A stretch of 64,000 nucleotides of DNA, from assembly GCA_021808195.1 (NCBI GenBank), contig JAKBCE010000006.1:62001-126000 (forward strand), written 5' to 3'. This document shows, piece after piece, positions 34,753 to 43,140 of the stretch. Source of the stretch: Pseudomonadota bacterium. Lineage in GTDB: Bacteria > Pseudomonadota > Gammaproteobacteria > Steroidobacterales > Steroidobacteraceae. The notes beneath the pieces are model-generated. The model made no database searches. It worked only from the letters and a program-made list of their open reading frames with translations, and was not told the origin of the DNA. The position numbers and the translations under genes were made by a program. How positions within the stretch are numbered: position 1 is the first letter of the stretch; each line of letters starts with the position of its first letter.

Positions 34753-37359
34753 CTAACCGCCGGCTGCCCGGCCGCCCCCCCCGCCGATGAGCTCGGCCAG
34801 ATCGAGCAGCACGCGCGGCAGGGCAATATCGCTGCGGGCCAGCAGGTAGCGCGTTTCCCAGTGCGGCTCGAAGCGCTCGAAATAGCGGCGCATCTGCTCG
34901 AAATGCTCGAAATGTTCCCCATGGGTGAACACCAGGCGGCCGGCGCGCTGCCAGGCCGGGGCGAGCGGATCGTGCTCGAGGCCCCCGAGCGGTACCAGAC
35001 CGAGGTTGGCCCAGCGAAAGCCCTGCGCGCGCGCCCACAGCAGCGCCTCGATCAGCAGGTAGCCCATGGTGCCAATCGGCATATCGGGCAGCACGCGCAC
35101 CAGATCGATGGCCATTTCCAGACGATTGCCGGCCGGCCACAAATTGGCGAAGGCCACCGCCGCGCCGTCGCGCCGGATCACTGCGAGCGGGAAGTGCCGC
35201 AGATAGCGCGGCGAGAAATAACCGGCCGCAAAGCGCCGCTCGCCCGTGGCGTGGCTGGCGAGCCAGGCGTCCGACACGGCATGCAGTTCGCCGAGCAGCG
35301 GCGCCGGTGGTGGGGCCGGGTGCAGTTGGAACGAGAGGCCCGCGCGATGGGCGTGCTGCACGAGATGACGCAGTCCGGCGCGCTGTGCGCCCTGCAGCGA
35401 GAAATACGCGAGCAGCACTCGGGCCTGGGCTCCGATCGGCAGCGGCGCGAGTCCGAGGTCCTCATAGTTGCGCAGCCACTGCGAGCCGGTCTGGAAGAAC
35501 ACCGGCTGCCCGCCGTGCCGATCGGCGATCTGACAGAAGCGCCACAGCAACTCCTCGGCCCCCGCGCGCTCGCCCACTGGATCACCGAGCGCGATCCAGC
35601 TGCGTCCAGCCACCTGGTAGGTGAGAAACGCCTCGCCGGCGGCGGCGAACAGCAGCCGCTTGTCTCCGGTGAGCGCGGCATTGGCGAGCGGTTCGTCTGC
35701 CGCAGCGATCAGCCGTCGTGCGCGTGCGAGGTCCGCGCCGCTCGCCGCCGCCGGCTCCGGTGGGAGCGGACGCAGCAGGTTCACCCCGAGATAGCCGGTG
35801 GCGAGCACCGCCGGCACCAGCACCCCGCGCAGCATCGGTCCGGCGAGGGGACTGGCACCGTGGCCGGTGAACAGTCCCACCCAGATCGCCAGCACCAGCA
35901 CCCCGCCGACGGCGCTGATCCAGCTCGGCGTGAAGCGCTCATCGAGGATGGCCGTCGGCCGATAGAACGCGTCCCGGCCGAGCGACAGCACCGCCAGCAC
36001 CAGCCCGAGCAGCGGGGCTTCCTCGATGGCGAGGCCCTGGGCAAAGGAGACCGCCACGGCGACCAGCAGCAGCCGGCAGGCGAGGCGGTGCGCTGCGCGG
36101 ACGCGCCGGAACAGCGCGCGCGCGAGCAGCAGCAGTCCGGTGCCGATCACGCCCGCGGCGAGCGCCCCGGCGAGCGGCACGGCCGGCGGCAGCGCGTGGC
36201 CGAGCAGCGGCACGTGCACCGCCAGCGGCGGCCACATCAGCGCAACGAGCAGTAACGCGCCCGCGAGGAACACCAGCGAGCCGGCGATCTGAGGGGCCAC
36301 GGGCGTGACATAGGTGGCCGCCTGGCGCCGGGCGCGGGCCAGATCGCGCCGGCGCGTATGGAACTCCTGGTAGGCGAACAGCGTTGCGCCAAACAGCAGG
36401 GGCGTGAGGTAGTAGACCGCCCGGAACGCGAGCAGCGCACCGACCACCGAGTCAGTCGGCGCCTGATGCAGCGCGAGCAGCATGACCGTCTCAAACACGC
36501 CGATCCCGCCTGGGACGTGACTGAGGATGCCGGCCGTCAGGGCGATCACATACGTGCCCATGAACGGCACCAGGCCGATGTGCGCTGCAGCAGGCAGCAG
36601 CCACCACAGCACCGAGCCCTCGACGGCCAGATCCGCCATGGCGAGCAGCGTCTGTCCGAGGCCAAGCGTAAAGCCTGGCGCACGCAGGGCCCAGCCGCGG
36701 ATTTCGATCGCTCGGCGCGACAGTCCCGCCCACAGCAGATAGGCACACACGGCGGCGAGCAGGAGCGCTCCGGCGCTGCGGATCCACTGCGTGCGCAGAT
36801 GCAGCGCCAGCGCGGCCGCGTGTGGCGCCAACGTGAGCGATAGCCCGGCAATCGCGGTCAGACCGAGTGCGATCGACAGGCTGTAGAAGACCGTGATGGT
36901 CGCCACCTCCACCGCAGTGATGCCCGCTGCGCTGTACAGACGCAGCCGGATCGCTCCGCCGGTGACGGCCGAGAAGCCGAGGTTATGACCGAACACGGCG
37001 GCGATGAAGCCGGTGAACAGCACCCGGCCGTAGCGCAGGCGCTTGCGCACGTAGCGCAGGGCCAGCAAGTCGTAGCTGGTAATCAGCCAATAACTGGCCG
37101 CGGTGAGCGCAACCGCGGCCAGCACGTGAGCGCGGGGAATGCTGCGCAGGTGCGCGAGGATGTCGGCCGGGCGCAGCCGCGCGAGCTCGCGGTGCAGCAC
37201 GTAACCGACGCCTGCGAGCACCAGCAGTGCGCCGAGCGGGCCGAGCCAGCGCAACCACTCAAGGACGCGATTCTCGCGCCCGCTCGAGTGTACGGCCGGC
37301 GGTGCGGACACTAGCGCCTCCCGGCTCCATGGGCCGCGACCCGGGCGGGGCGCGGGCAT
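34753..37359 (-). CDS. mprF: MprF-type phosphatidylglycerol aminoacyltransferase/flippase
   Basis: The 868-residue membrane protein is of the MprF family, which transfers an amino acid from tRNA to phosphatidylglycerol and flips the product, reducing sensitivity to cationic peptides. The N-terminal flippase/synthase membrane region has about 13-14 helices (about 38-555), with family motifs GHNLGFSAVTGGAIRLRLY and GGIGVFETVMLLAL. The C-terminal cytosolic GNAT-like catalytic domain (about 570-855) contains LFAAAGEAFLTYQVAGRSWIALGDP and NLGLVPLGGL. Whether lysine or alanine is used cannot be read from sequence by eye. The N-terminal 35 residues may be shortened by a later start. It follows ettA by 49 nt. 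Confidence 0.92.
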   Translation of the reverse strand: MPAPRPGRGPWSREALVSAPPAVHSSGRENRVLEWLRWLGPLGALLVLAGVGYVLHRELARLRPADILAHLRSIPRAHVLAAVALTAASYWLITSYDLLALRYVRKRLRYGRVLFTGFIAAVFGHNLGFSAVTGGAIRLRLYSAAGITAVEVATITVFYSLSIALGLTAIAGLSLTLAPHAAALALHLRTQWIRSAGALLLAAVCAYLLWAGLSRRAIEIRGWALRAPGFTLGLGQTLLAMADLAVEGSVLWWLLPAAAHIGLVPFMGTYVIALTAGILSHVPGGIGVFETVMLLALHQAPTDSVVGALLAFRAVYYLTPLLFGATLFAYQEFHTRRRDLARARRQAATYVTPVAPQIAGSLVFLAGALLLVALMWPPLAVHVPLLGHALPPAVPLAGALAAGVIGTGLLLLARALFRRVRAAHRLACRLLLVAVAVSFAQGLAIEEAPLLGLVLAVLSLGRDAFYRPTAILDERFTPSWISAVGGVLVLAIWVGLFTGHGASPLAGPMLRGVLVPAVLATGYLGVNLLRPLPPEPAAASGADLARARRLIAAADEPLANAALTGDKRLLFAAAGEAFLTYQVAGRSWIALGDPVGERAGAEELLWRFCQIADRHGGQPVFFQTGSQWLRNYEDLGLAPLPIGAQARVLLAYFSLQGAQRAGLRHLVQHAHRAGLSFQLHPAPPPAPLLGELHAVSDAWLASHATGERRFAAGYFSPRYLRHFPLAVIRRDGAAVAFANLWPAGNRLEMAIDLVRVLPDMPIGTMGYLLIEALLWARAQGFRWANLGLVPLGGLEHDPLAPAWQRAGRLVFTHGEHFEHFEQMRRYFERFEPHWETRYLLARSDIALPRVLLDLAELIGGGGGRAAGG

Positions 37360-37408
37360 TGCGCGCGGGTTTGCGGATCGGGCCTAGGCACGGCAGAGCA
37401 TCAGCGCC

Positions 37409-39082
37409 TCAGCGGGTGAGCGGCTTGTACCGGATGCGATGCGGTTGCGCCGCAGCCTCACCCTTGCGCCGCTTAAAGTCCTCGACGTACTCCTGATAAT
37501 TGCCCTCGAACCACACCACCTGCGAGTCACCCTCGAAGGCGAGAATGTGCGTCGCCACACGGTCGAGAAACCAGCGGTCATGGGAGATGACCACCGCGCA
37601 GCCGGGGAAGCTCACCAGCGCCTCCTCGAGCGCGCGCAGTGTCTCGACATCCAGGTCGTTGGTCGGCTCATCGAGCAACAGCACGTTGCCGCCGGCACTC
37701 AGCACCTTGGCGAGATGCACGCGGTTGCGCTCACCGCCGGAGAGCTCGCCGATGGTCTGCTGCTGTTGCGCGCCCTTGAAGTTGAACCGACCGACGTAGC
37801 TGCGCGAGGGGGTCTCGTAATTGCCAACCTTGATCATGTCGAGACCGCCGGAAATCTCCTCCCAGACCGTCTTGCGATCATCTAGCGACTGACGCGACTG
37901 ATCGACGTACGCCAGCTTCACGGTCGGTCCGATTCGGATCTGGCCACCGTCGGGCTGCTCTGCACCGGTCAACATCCGGAACAGCGTCGTCTTACCCGCG
38001 CCGTTCGGTCCAATGATGCCGACGATGCCGCCGGGTGGCAGGCTGAAGGACAGATTGTCGATCAGCAGCCGCTCGGCGAAGCCCTTGCGCAGGCCCTCGA
38101 CTTCGATGACCTGATCGCCGAGCCGCTCGCCGGGGGGGATGTAGATCTCGTTGGTCTCGTTGCGCTGCTGGAATTCCCGTGAGGCGAGCTCCTCGTAGCG
38201 CTGCAGCCGGGCCTTGCTTTTGGCCTGTCGTGCCTTGGGGTTCTGCCGTACCCACTCGAGCTCATGCTCGAGGGTCTTGCGCAGCGACTCGCGCTCGCGC
38301 TCCTCGACGCGCAGCCGCTGCTCCTTCTGCTCGAGCCACGAGGAGTAGTTGCCGTGCCACGGTATGCCATGGCCGCGATCGAGCTCGAGAATCCACTCGG
38401 CCACGTTGTCGAGAAAGTACCGATCATGGGTGACGGCGATGACGGTGCTCGGGTACTGCTCGAGATAGCGTTCGAGCCAGGCGATCGACTCGGCGTCGAG
38501 GTGATTGGTCGGCTCATCGAGCAGCAGCATGTCTGGAGCCGACAGCAGCAGACGGCACAGCGCCACCCGGCGTTTTTCGCCGCCGGACAACGGCGCGATC
38601 TTCGCCTCCCAGGGCGGCAGACGCAGTGCGTCGGCTGCGATATCGAGCTTGCGCTCGAGCTCCCAGCCACCGGCCGCATCGATGGCATCCTGCAATTTGG
38701 CCTGTTCGGCGAGCAGGTCGTTCATCTGCTCATCGCTCATCGGCTCGGCGAAGCGGTCGCTCAGCCGGTTGAACGCCTCCACCAGCGCGAGCGTCGCGCC
38801 GACGCCCTCCAGTACGGTGGTGCGTACGTCGCTTTGCGGGTCGAGCTGCGGCTCCTGGGGCAGGTAGCCGATGCGGATGCCGTTCTGTGGACGCGCCTCG
38901 CCGTCGATCTCGGTGTCGATGCCGGCCATGATCTTCAGGAGCGTCGATTTGCCAGAGCCGTTCAGGCCGAGCACGCCGATCTTGGCGCCGGGAAAAAAGG
39001 ACAGGCTGATGTCGCGCAGGATGACGCGTTTCGGCGGCACCACTTTCGACACCCGATTCATCGTATAAATGTATTGGGCCAT
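37409..39082 (-). CDS. ettA: Energy-dependent translational throttle protein EttA
   Basis: The 557-residue ABC-F ATPase binds the ribosomal E site and gates the first translation steps according to ATP level. Two ABC modules are seen: Walker A GLNGSGKST and GPNGAGKTT, signatures LSGGEKRR and LSGGERNR, Walker B LLLDEPTNHLD and LLLDEPTNDLD. The arm and PtIM linker are rich in Arg/Lys/Glu. The start MAQYIYTMNRVSKVVPPKR and the length (E. coli 555) support EttA over Uup or YheS. It is divergent from glyA across 223 nt. Confidence 0.97.
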   Translation of the reverse strand: MAQYIYTMNRVSKVVPPKRVILRDISLSFFPGAKIGVLGLNGSGKSTLLKIMAGIDTEIDGEARPQNGIRIGYLPQEPQLDPQSDVRTTVLEGVGATLALVEAFNRLSDRFAEPMSDEQMNDLLAEQAKLQDAIDAAGGWELERKLDIAADALRLPPWEAKIAPLSGGEKRRVALCRLLLSAPDMLLLDEPTNHLDAESIAWLERYLEQYPSTVIAVTHDRYFLDNVAEWILELDRGHGIPWHGNYSSWLEQKEQRLRVEERERESLRKTLEHELEWVRQNPKARQAKSKARLQRYEELASREFQQRNETNEIYIPPGERLGDQVIEVEGLRKGFAERLLIDNLSFSLPPGGIVGIIGPNGAGKTTLFRMLTGAEQPDGGQIRIGPTVKLAYVDQSRQSLDDRKTVWEEISGGLDMIKVGNYETPSRSYVGRFNFKGAQQQQTIGELSGGERNRVHLAKVLSAGGNVLLLDEPTNDLDVETLRALEEALVSFPGCAVVISHDRWFLDRVATHILAFEGDSQVVWFEGNYQEYVEDFKRRKGEAAAQPHRIRYKPLTR

Positions 39083-39232
39083 GCAATCTCTGCTGCGGGT
39101 GGGTGAGGCGGTGCGGGCGCCGGGACGCCCGCCGGGACATTATCGCCCGAGCGCACCGGGCTTGGGCAGAGGGCGTCCCGGGGCGTAGGCGGCAGGACGT
39201 GCGGCGGGCCTGCTGCGCGCCGATCGCTTCGG

Positions 39233-39238
39233 TACAAT
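39233..39238 (+). promoter_or_regulatory. Possible -10 element of the glyA promoter
   Basis: TACAAT lies 67 nt before the glyA ATG within the 223-nt gap between ettA and glyA. No convincing -35 is found 16-18 nt upstream. The remainder of the gap is GC-rich and I see nothing else in it beyond a GAGG ribosome site before glyA. Confidence 0.3.
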
Positions 39239-39305
39239 TCCGCTCCCGCCCCCGACCGGCAGGGCCCGCACAGTCGCGGTGAGCGCCCATCAATAGAGGC
39301 TTCCC

Positions 39306-40565
39306 ATGTTCACAAAATCGCAGGATATTCGCAGTTTTGACCCCGAGCTGGCCCACGCCATCGATGGCGAGCGGCGCCGGCAGGAAGATCACATTGAGCT
39401 GATCGCCTCGGAAAATTATGCCAGCCCGCGCGTGCTCGAGGCTCAGGGGTCGGTGCTGACCAACAAGTACGCCGAGGGCTATCCCGGCAAGCGCTACTAC
39501 GGTGGCTGCGAGTACGTCGATATCGCCGAGCAGCTGGCGATCGACCGGGCCAAGAAGCTCTTCGGTGCCGCCTATGCCAACGTGCAGCCGCATTCCGGCT
39601 CCCAGGCCAATGCCGCGGCGTATTTCGCACTGGTGCAGCCGGGCGATCCGATTCTCGGCATGAGCCTCGATCATGGCGGGCATCTGACCCATGGGGCGCG
39701 GGTCAACTTTTCCGGCAAGTTCTTCCGGGCCGTGCAGTACGGCATTCGTCCGGATACCGGCGAGATCGACTACGAGCAGGTCGCGCGCCTGGCGGCCGAG
39801 CATCGCCCGAAGATGATCATTGCCGGGTTTTCGGCCTATTCGCGCGTCATCGACTGGGCCCGTTTTGCGCAAATCGCCAAGGGCGTCGGGGCGTACCTGG
39901 TGGTGGACATGGCGCACGTGGCGGGCCTGGTGGCCGCCGGCGTCTATCCGAGTCCGCTGCCGCATGCCGACGTCGTGACGACCACGACGCACAAGACGCT
40001 GCGCGGACCGCGCGGCGGGCTGATTCTGGCGCGGGCCAATGAGGAAATCGAGAAGAAGCTGAACTCGCTGGTCTTCCCGGGTACCCAGGGTGGCCCGCTG
40101 ATGCACGTGATCGCGGCCAAAGCAGTCGCATTGCTCGAGGCACTGCAGCCGCAGTTCGTCGATTATCAGCGCCAGGTGCTGGCGAACGCACGCGCCATGG
40201 CAGCGCGCCTGAAGCAGCGCGGCTTCGACATCATCTCCGGCGGCACCGACAATCATCTGTTCCTGCTCAGCTTGATCGGACGGGATATCACCGGCAAGGA
40301 CGCTGACGCGGCGCTCGGCAAGGCCAACATCACGGTCAACAAGAATGCCGTACCCAATGACCCGCGCCCGCCATCGATCAGCAGCGGTCTGCGCATCGGC
40401 ACACCGGCCTCGACGACCCGCGGCTTCAAGGAGGCGGAAGTCGAGCGCGTGGCCGACCTCATCGCCGATGTGCTTGAGGCCGGCGGGGAGGCGGCGGTCA
40501 TCGAGAAAGTCCGCGGCCAGGTGCTCGAGCTCTGCGGCCGGTTCCCGGTGTACGCGGCGGCCTGA
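39306..40565 (+). CDS. glyA: Serine hydroxymethyltransferase GlyA
   Basis: The 419-residue PLP enzyme interconverts serine and glycine with tetrahydrofolate, giving 5,10-methylene-THF. The PLP lysine is in [16 protein letters not shown], the N-terminal folate/substrate segment is [20 protein letters not shown], and the PLP-phosphate loop is [10 protein letters not shown]. Length matches E. coli GlyA (417). A GAGG precedes the ATG. It heads the block nrdR-rib-nusB-thiL, a common gammaproteobacterial order. Confidence 0.98.
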   Translation: MFTKSQDIRSFDPELAHAIDGERRRQEDHIELIASENYASPRVLEAQGSVLTNKYAEGYPGKRYYGGCEYVDIAEQLAIDRAKKLFGAAYANVQPHSGSQANAAAYFALVQPGDPILGMSLDHGGHLTHGARVNFSGKFFRAVQYGIRPDTGEIDYEQVARLAAEHRPKMIIAGFSAYSRVIDWARFAQIAKGVGAYLVVDMAHVAGLVAAGVYPSPLPHADVVTTTTHKTLRGPRGGLILARANEEIEKKLNSLVFPGTQGGPLMHVIAAKAVALLEALQPQFVDYQRQVLANARAMAARLKQRGFDIISGGTDNHLFLLSLIGRDITGKDADAALGKANITVNKNAVPNDPRPPSISSGLRIGTPASTTRGFKEAEVERVADLIADVLEAGGEAAVIEKVRGQVLELCGRFPVYAAA

Positions 40566-40595
40566 GCCTGACGGGACCGCGGATGGAACGCTGAC

Positions 40596-41168
40596 ATGCA
40601 TTGTCCATTCTGCGGTCACGTCGAGACCAAGGTGACCGACTCGCGCCTGGCGGGGGACGGCGGGCAGATCCGCCGCCGGCGCGAGTGTCTGGCCTGCGGG
40701 GAGCGCTTCACGACCTTCGAGACGCCCGAACTGCTCATGCCGATGGTCGTCAAGGCCGATCGGCGCCGCGAGCCGTTCGAACCGGCCAAGCTGCGCGCCG
40801 GGATGGAAAAGGCGCTGGAGAAGCGGCCGGTAGCGCGCGAGGCAATCGATGCTGCGGTGAACCACATCACGCATCGGGTGCGCACGCTCGGGGAGCGGGA
40901 AATCGCCTCCGGCGCGATCGGCGAGCTGGTCATGGAGGAGTTGCGCCAGCTCGATGAGGTCGCGTACGTGCGGTTCGCCTCGGTCTACCGGCATTTTGAG
41001 GACGTCGAGGCCTTCCATGAGGAGATCCGCAAGCTGCGCGATGCGCGCCCGCAGCGTCCGGGCCGCCCGCGCAAGCGCGCAGCCGGCGCCAGCGGCCAGC
41101 GCGGGCAGCTGTCGTTGCTGCCCCCGGAGCGCCCGCCCGGCGGCGGAGGCAGTGGCGAAGCGGAATGA
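40596..41168 (+). CDS. nrdR: Ribonucleotide reductase repressor NrdR
   Basis: The 190-residue nucleotide-sensing repressor has the zinc ribbon MHCPFCGH...CLACGERF (residues 1-38) and an ATP-cone domain (about 49-139, [20 protein letters not shown] to [11 protein letters not shown]). Both are complete. The protein is about 35-40 residues longer than the usual ~150: a C-terminal basic then Pro/Gly-rich tail ([14 protein letters not shown]...GGGGSGEAE) with no known role. It is 30 nt after glyA and overlaps ribD by 4 nt. Its operator boxes should lie before nrd genes outside this window. Confidence 0.97.
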   Translation: MHCPFCGHVETKVTDSRLAGDGGQIRRRRECLACGERFTTFETPELLMPMVVKADRRREPFEPAKLRAGMEKALEKRPVAREAIDAAVNHITHRVRTLGEREIASGAIGELVMEELRQLDEVAYVRFASVYRHFEDVEAFHEEIRKLRDARPQRPGRPRKRAAGASGQRGQLSLLPPERPPGGGGSGEAE

Positions 41169-42304
41169 ACGACACGCTATTTTCGGAGTTTGATCGGCGC
41201 GCCATGGCGCGCGCGCTCGAACTGGCCGCGCTGGGGATGGAAACGGCGCACCCGAACCCGCGGGTCGGCTGCGTCATCGCGCGCGAGGAGCACATCGTCG
41301 GTGAGGGCTGGCATGCCCGTGCCGGTGAGCCGCATGCCGAGGTGCATGCGCTGCGTGAGGCGGGCGCGGCGACGGTGGGAGCAACCGCCTACGTTACGCT
41401 CGAGCCCTGCAGCCACCACGGTCGGACGCCTCCGTGCGCGCAGGCATTGCTGGCAGCGGGTATTGCGCGGGTCGTCTATGCGGTCGCGGATCCAAATCCC
41501 CGGGTCAACGGCGAGGGCGAGCGCATCCTGCGTGCGCGCGGTGTGCAGGTCGAATCCGGGTTGCTCGCCGCTGCAGCCACCGAGCTCAATGCCGGCTTCC
41601 TGAAGCGGATGCGAACGGGCAGACCCTGGGTGCGAGTGAAGCTCGCCATGAGTCTCGATGCGCGCACCGCGCTCAGCAACGGCAAGAGTCACTGGATCAC
41701 CGGCGCAGACGCCCGTGCGGACGTGCACTCCTGGCGTGCGCGCAGCGGCGCGGTGATGACCGGCATCGGTACCGTGCTGGCCGATGACCCGAGCCTCGAT
41801 GTGCGTCTGGTTGAGCCGTCCGCCGTACAGCGGCCGCCGCTGCTGCGCGTTGTGTTGGATTCGCGCCTACGCACGCCGCTGGATGCGCGCCTGTTCTCGG
41901 TCGCAGGAGAAGTCATGCTGGTGAGCGTCGCGGGCGCCCGCGGCGCCGATGCGCAGTACGCGGCTCGTCGCGCTGCGCTCGCCGAGCGCGCGACGCTCGA
42001 GGAACTGCCGGCCGATGGCCGCGGGCGTGTCTCGCTCGTGGCGCTGCTGGAGCGGCTCGGGAGTCGGGAAATCAATGAGTTGTGGGTCGAGTCCGGACCG
42101 CAGCTGGCCGGTGCGCTGCTCGCCGAGGAGCAGGTCGACGAGTTGCTGCTGTACGTTGCGCCGCGGTTGATCGGGCCGCAGGGCCGACCGCTCGCCGAGC
42201 TGCCGGCACTCACCGAGCTGCAGGATTCGCCGTGGTTTGACATGATGGACATTCACCAGGTCGGGGCCGACCTGCGGCTACGGCTGCGGCCCAAGCGACG
42301 TTGA
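41165..42304 (+). CDS. ribD: Riboflavin deaminase/reductase RibD
   Basis: The 379-residue bifunctional enzyme carries out the second and third steps of riboflavin synthesis. The N-terminal deaminase has the zinc motif HAEVHAL and [12 protein letters not shown] (about 1-145). The C-terminal reductase (about 147-375) has [23 protein letters not shown] and the [20 protein letters not shown] pattern. Full length (E. coli 367). The ATG overlaps the nrdR stop by 4 nt. It is followed by ribE after 18 nt. Confidence 0.97.
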   Translation: MNDTLFSEFDRRAMARALELAALGMETAHPNPRVGCVIAREEHIVGEGWHARAGEPHAEVHALREAGAATVGATAYVTLEPCSHHGRTPPCAQALLAAGIARVVYAVADPNPRVNGEGERILRARGVQVESGLLAAAATELNAGFLKRMRTGRPWVRVKLAMSLDARTALSNGKSHWITGADARADVHSWRARSGAVMTGIGTVLADDPSLDVRLVEPSAVQRPPLLRVVLDSRLRTPLDARLFSVAGEVMLVSVAGARGADAQYAARRAALAERATLEELPADGRGRVSLVALLERLGSREINELWVESGPQLAGALLAEEQVDELLLYVAPRLIGPQGRPLAELPALTELQDSPWFDMMDIHQVGADLRLRLRPKRR

Positions 42305-42322
42305 GCGCCGAGGAGGGGAGCT

Positions 42323-42952
42323 GTGTTTACCGGTATCGTGCAGGACGTGGGACACGTGATCTCGAGCGAGAAACAACGTGGAGATTTGCGCATGGGCTTT
42401 CGCTTCGAGCGCCTGGACCCGGCGGGTCTGCGTCTCGGCGACAGCATCTGCGTGCAGGGCTGCTGTCTCACGGTGGTCGCTCTGGGTGAGCGTTCCTTCG
42501 CCGCCGACGTGTCGAGCGAAACGCTGCGCCTGACGACGCTCGGGCAGATGTCGCTCGGCGCCCGCGTCAACCTCGAGCCGGCGCTGAAGATGGGCGATGC
42601 GCTCGGCGGACACCTACTCACCGGGCACGTCGATGGCCTCGGGCAAGTGGTCGACATTGCCGAGGAGGCCCGCTCGTGGCGGATGGACGTGGCGTTGGCC
42701 GAGGAAGAGCTGGCCCGTTATGTCGCTCGCAAGGGCTCGATCGCCATCGACGGCGTGAGTCTCACCGTCAACATCGTGCACAAGAGCATCTTCCGCGTAA
42801 ACCTCATTCCGCACACCCGTGAGGTGACTACGCTCGGTACGCTCGAACCGGAAGATTTCGTCAACATCGAGGTCGATCTGATGGCTCGCTACGCCGAGCG
42901 GCTGCTCGGGGAGCCCGGGTCGCAGCGCAGTCCGGCGCACGAGCCGAACTGA
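42323..42952 (+). CDS. ribE: Riboflavin synthase alpha subunit
   Basis: The 209-residue enzyme dismutates two lumazines into riboflavin. Two tandem lumazine-binding repeats are seen: the first at 1-97 starting MFTGIVQDVG, the second at about 98-195 with GHVDGLGQV and IDGVSLTVN. The start is GTG with GAGGAGGGGAG close upstream. It catalyses the last step, after RibH. The next rib gene is displaced by two inserted genes. The gene is called ribC in some species. Confidence 0.96.
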   Translation: MFTGIVQDVGHVISSEKQRGDLRMGFRFERLDPAGLRLGDSICVQGCCLTVVALGERSFAADVSSETLRLTTLGQMSLGARVNLEPALKMGDALGGHLLTGHVDGLGQVVDIAEEARSWRMDVALAEEELARYVARKGSIAIDGVSLTVNIVHKSIFRVNLIPHTREVTTLGTLEPEDFVNIEVDLMARYAERLLGEPGSQRSPAHEPN

Positions 42953-43140
42953 CACGACGCGCGGCGGTCGCATCCACGAGGCCTTCGAGCACTGGAGCAG
43001 CCGGTGGATGAAAGGTGACACGGCGGTCGGCACATCCGCCTGCCCGCTGCAGTGCGGCTGACGCCAACGGTGGTGCATTGACAGCACGGCGGGCGGATGT
43101 TAATTAAATTGGACGCGAATTGCGTCATCTGGGGGGCGCC
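42953..43140 (+). promoter_or_regulatory. Intergenic region with likely promoter for the secreted hydrolase
   Basis: This 188-nt gap contains a perfect -35 box TTGACA (43078-43083). After 17 bases comes an AT-rich stretch TAATTAAATT (43101-43110) that can supply the -10, an unusual AT island in this GC-rich window. A GGGGGG lies 4-5 nt before the ATG at 43141. An inverted repeat CATCCAC (42971-42977) / GTGGATG (43004-43010) could form a weak structure after ribE. The region suggests that the hydrolase is transcribed independently of the rib genes. Confidence 0.5.

Noticed and set aside
34667..35140. Upstream extension of the zinc-ribbon protein by about 158 codons
   Set aside because: It lies inside the mprF catalytic domain in another frame and is rich in Arg, Gly and Ala without structure; the start at 34666 is preferred.
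38730..41018. A 762-codon minus-strand frame antisense to glyA and nrdR
   Set aside because: It overlaps three well-conserved genes, and its last part is ettA read in a different frame.
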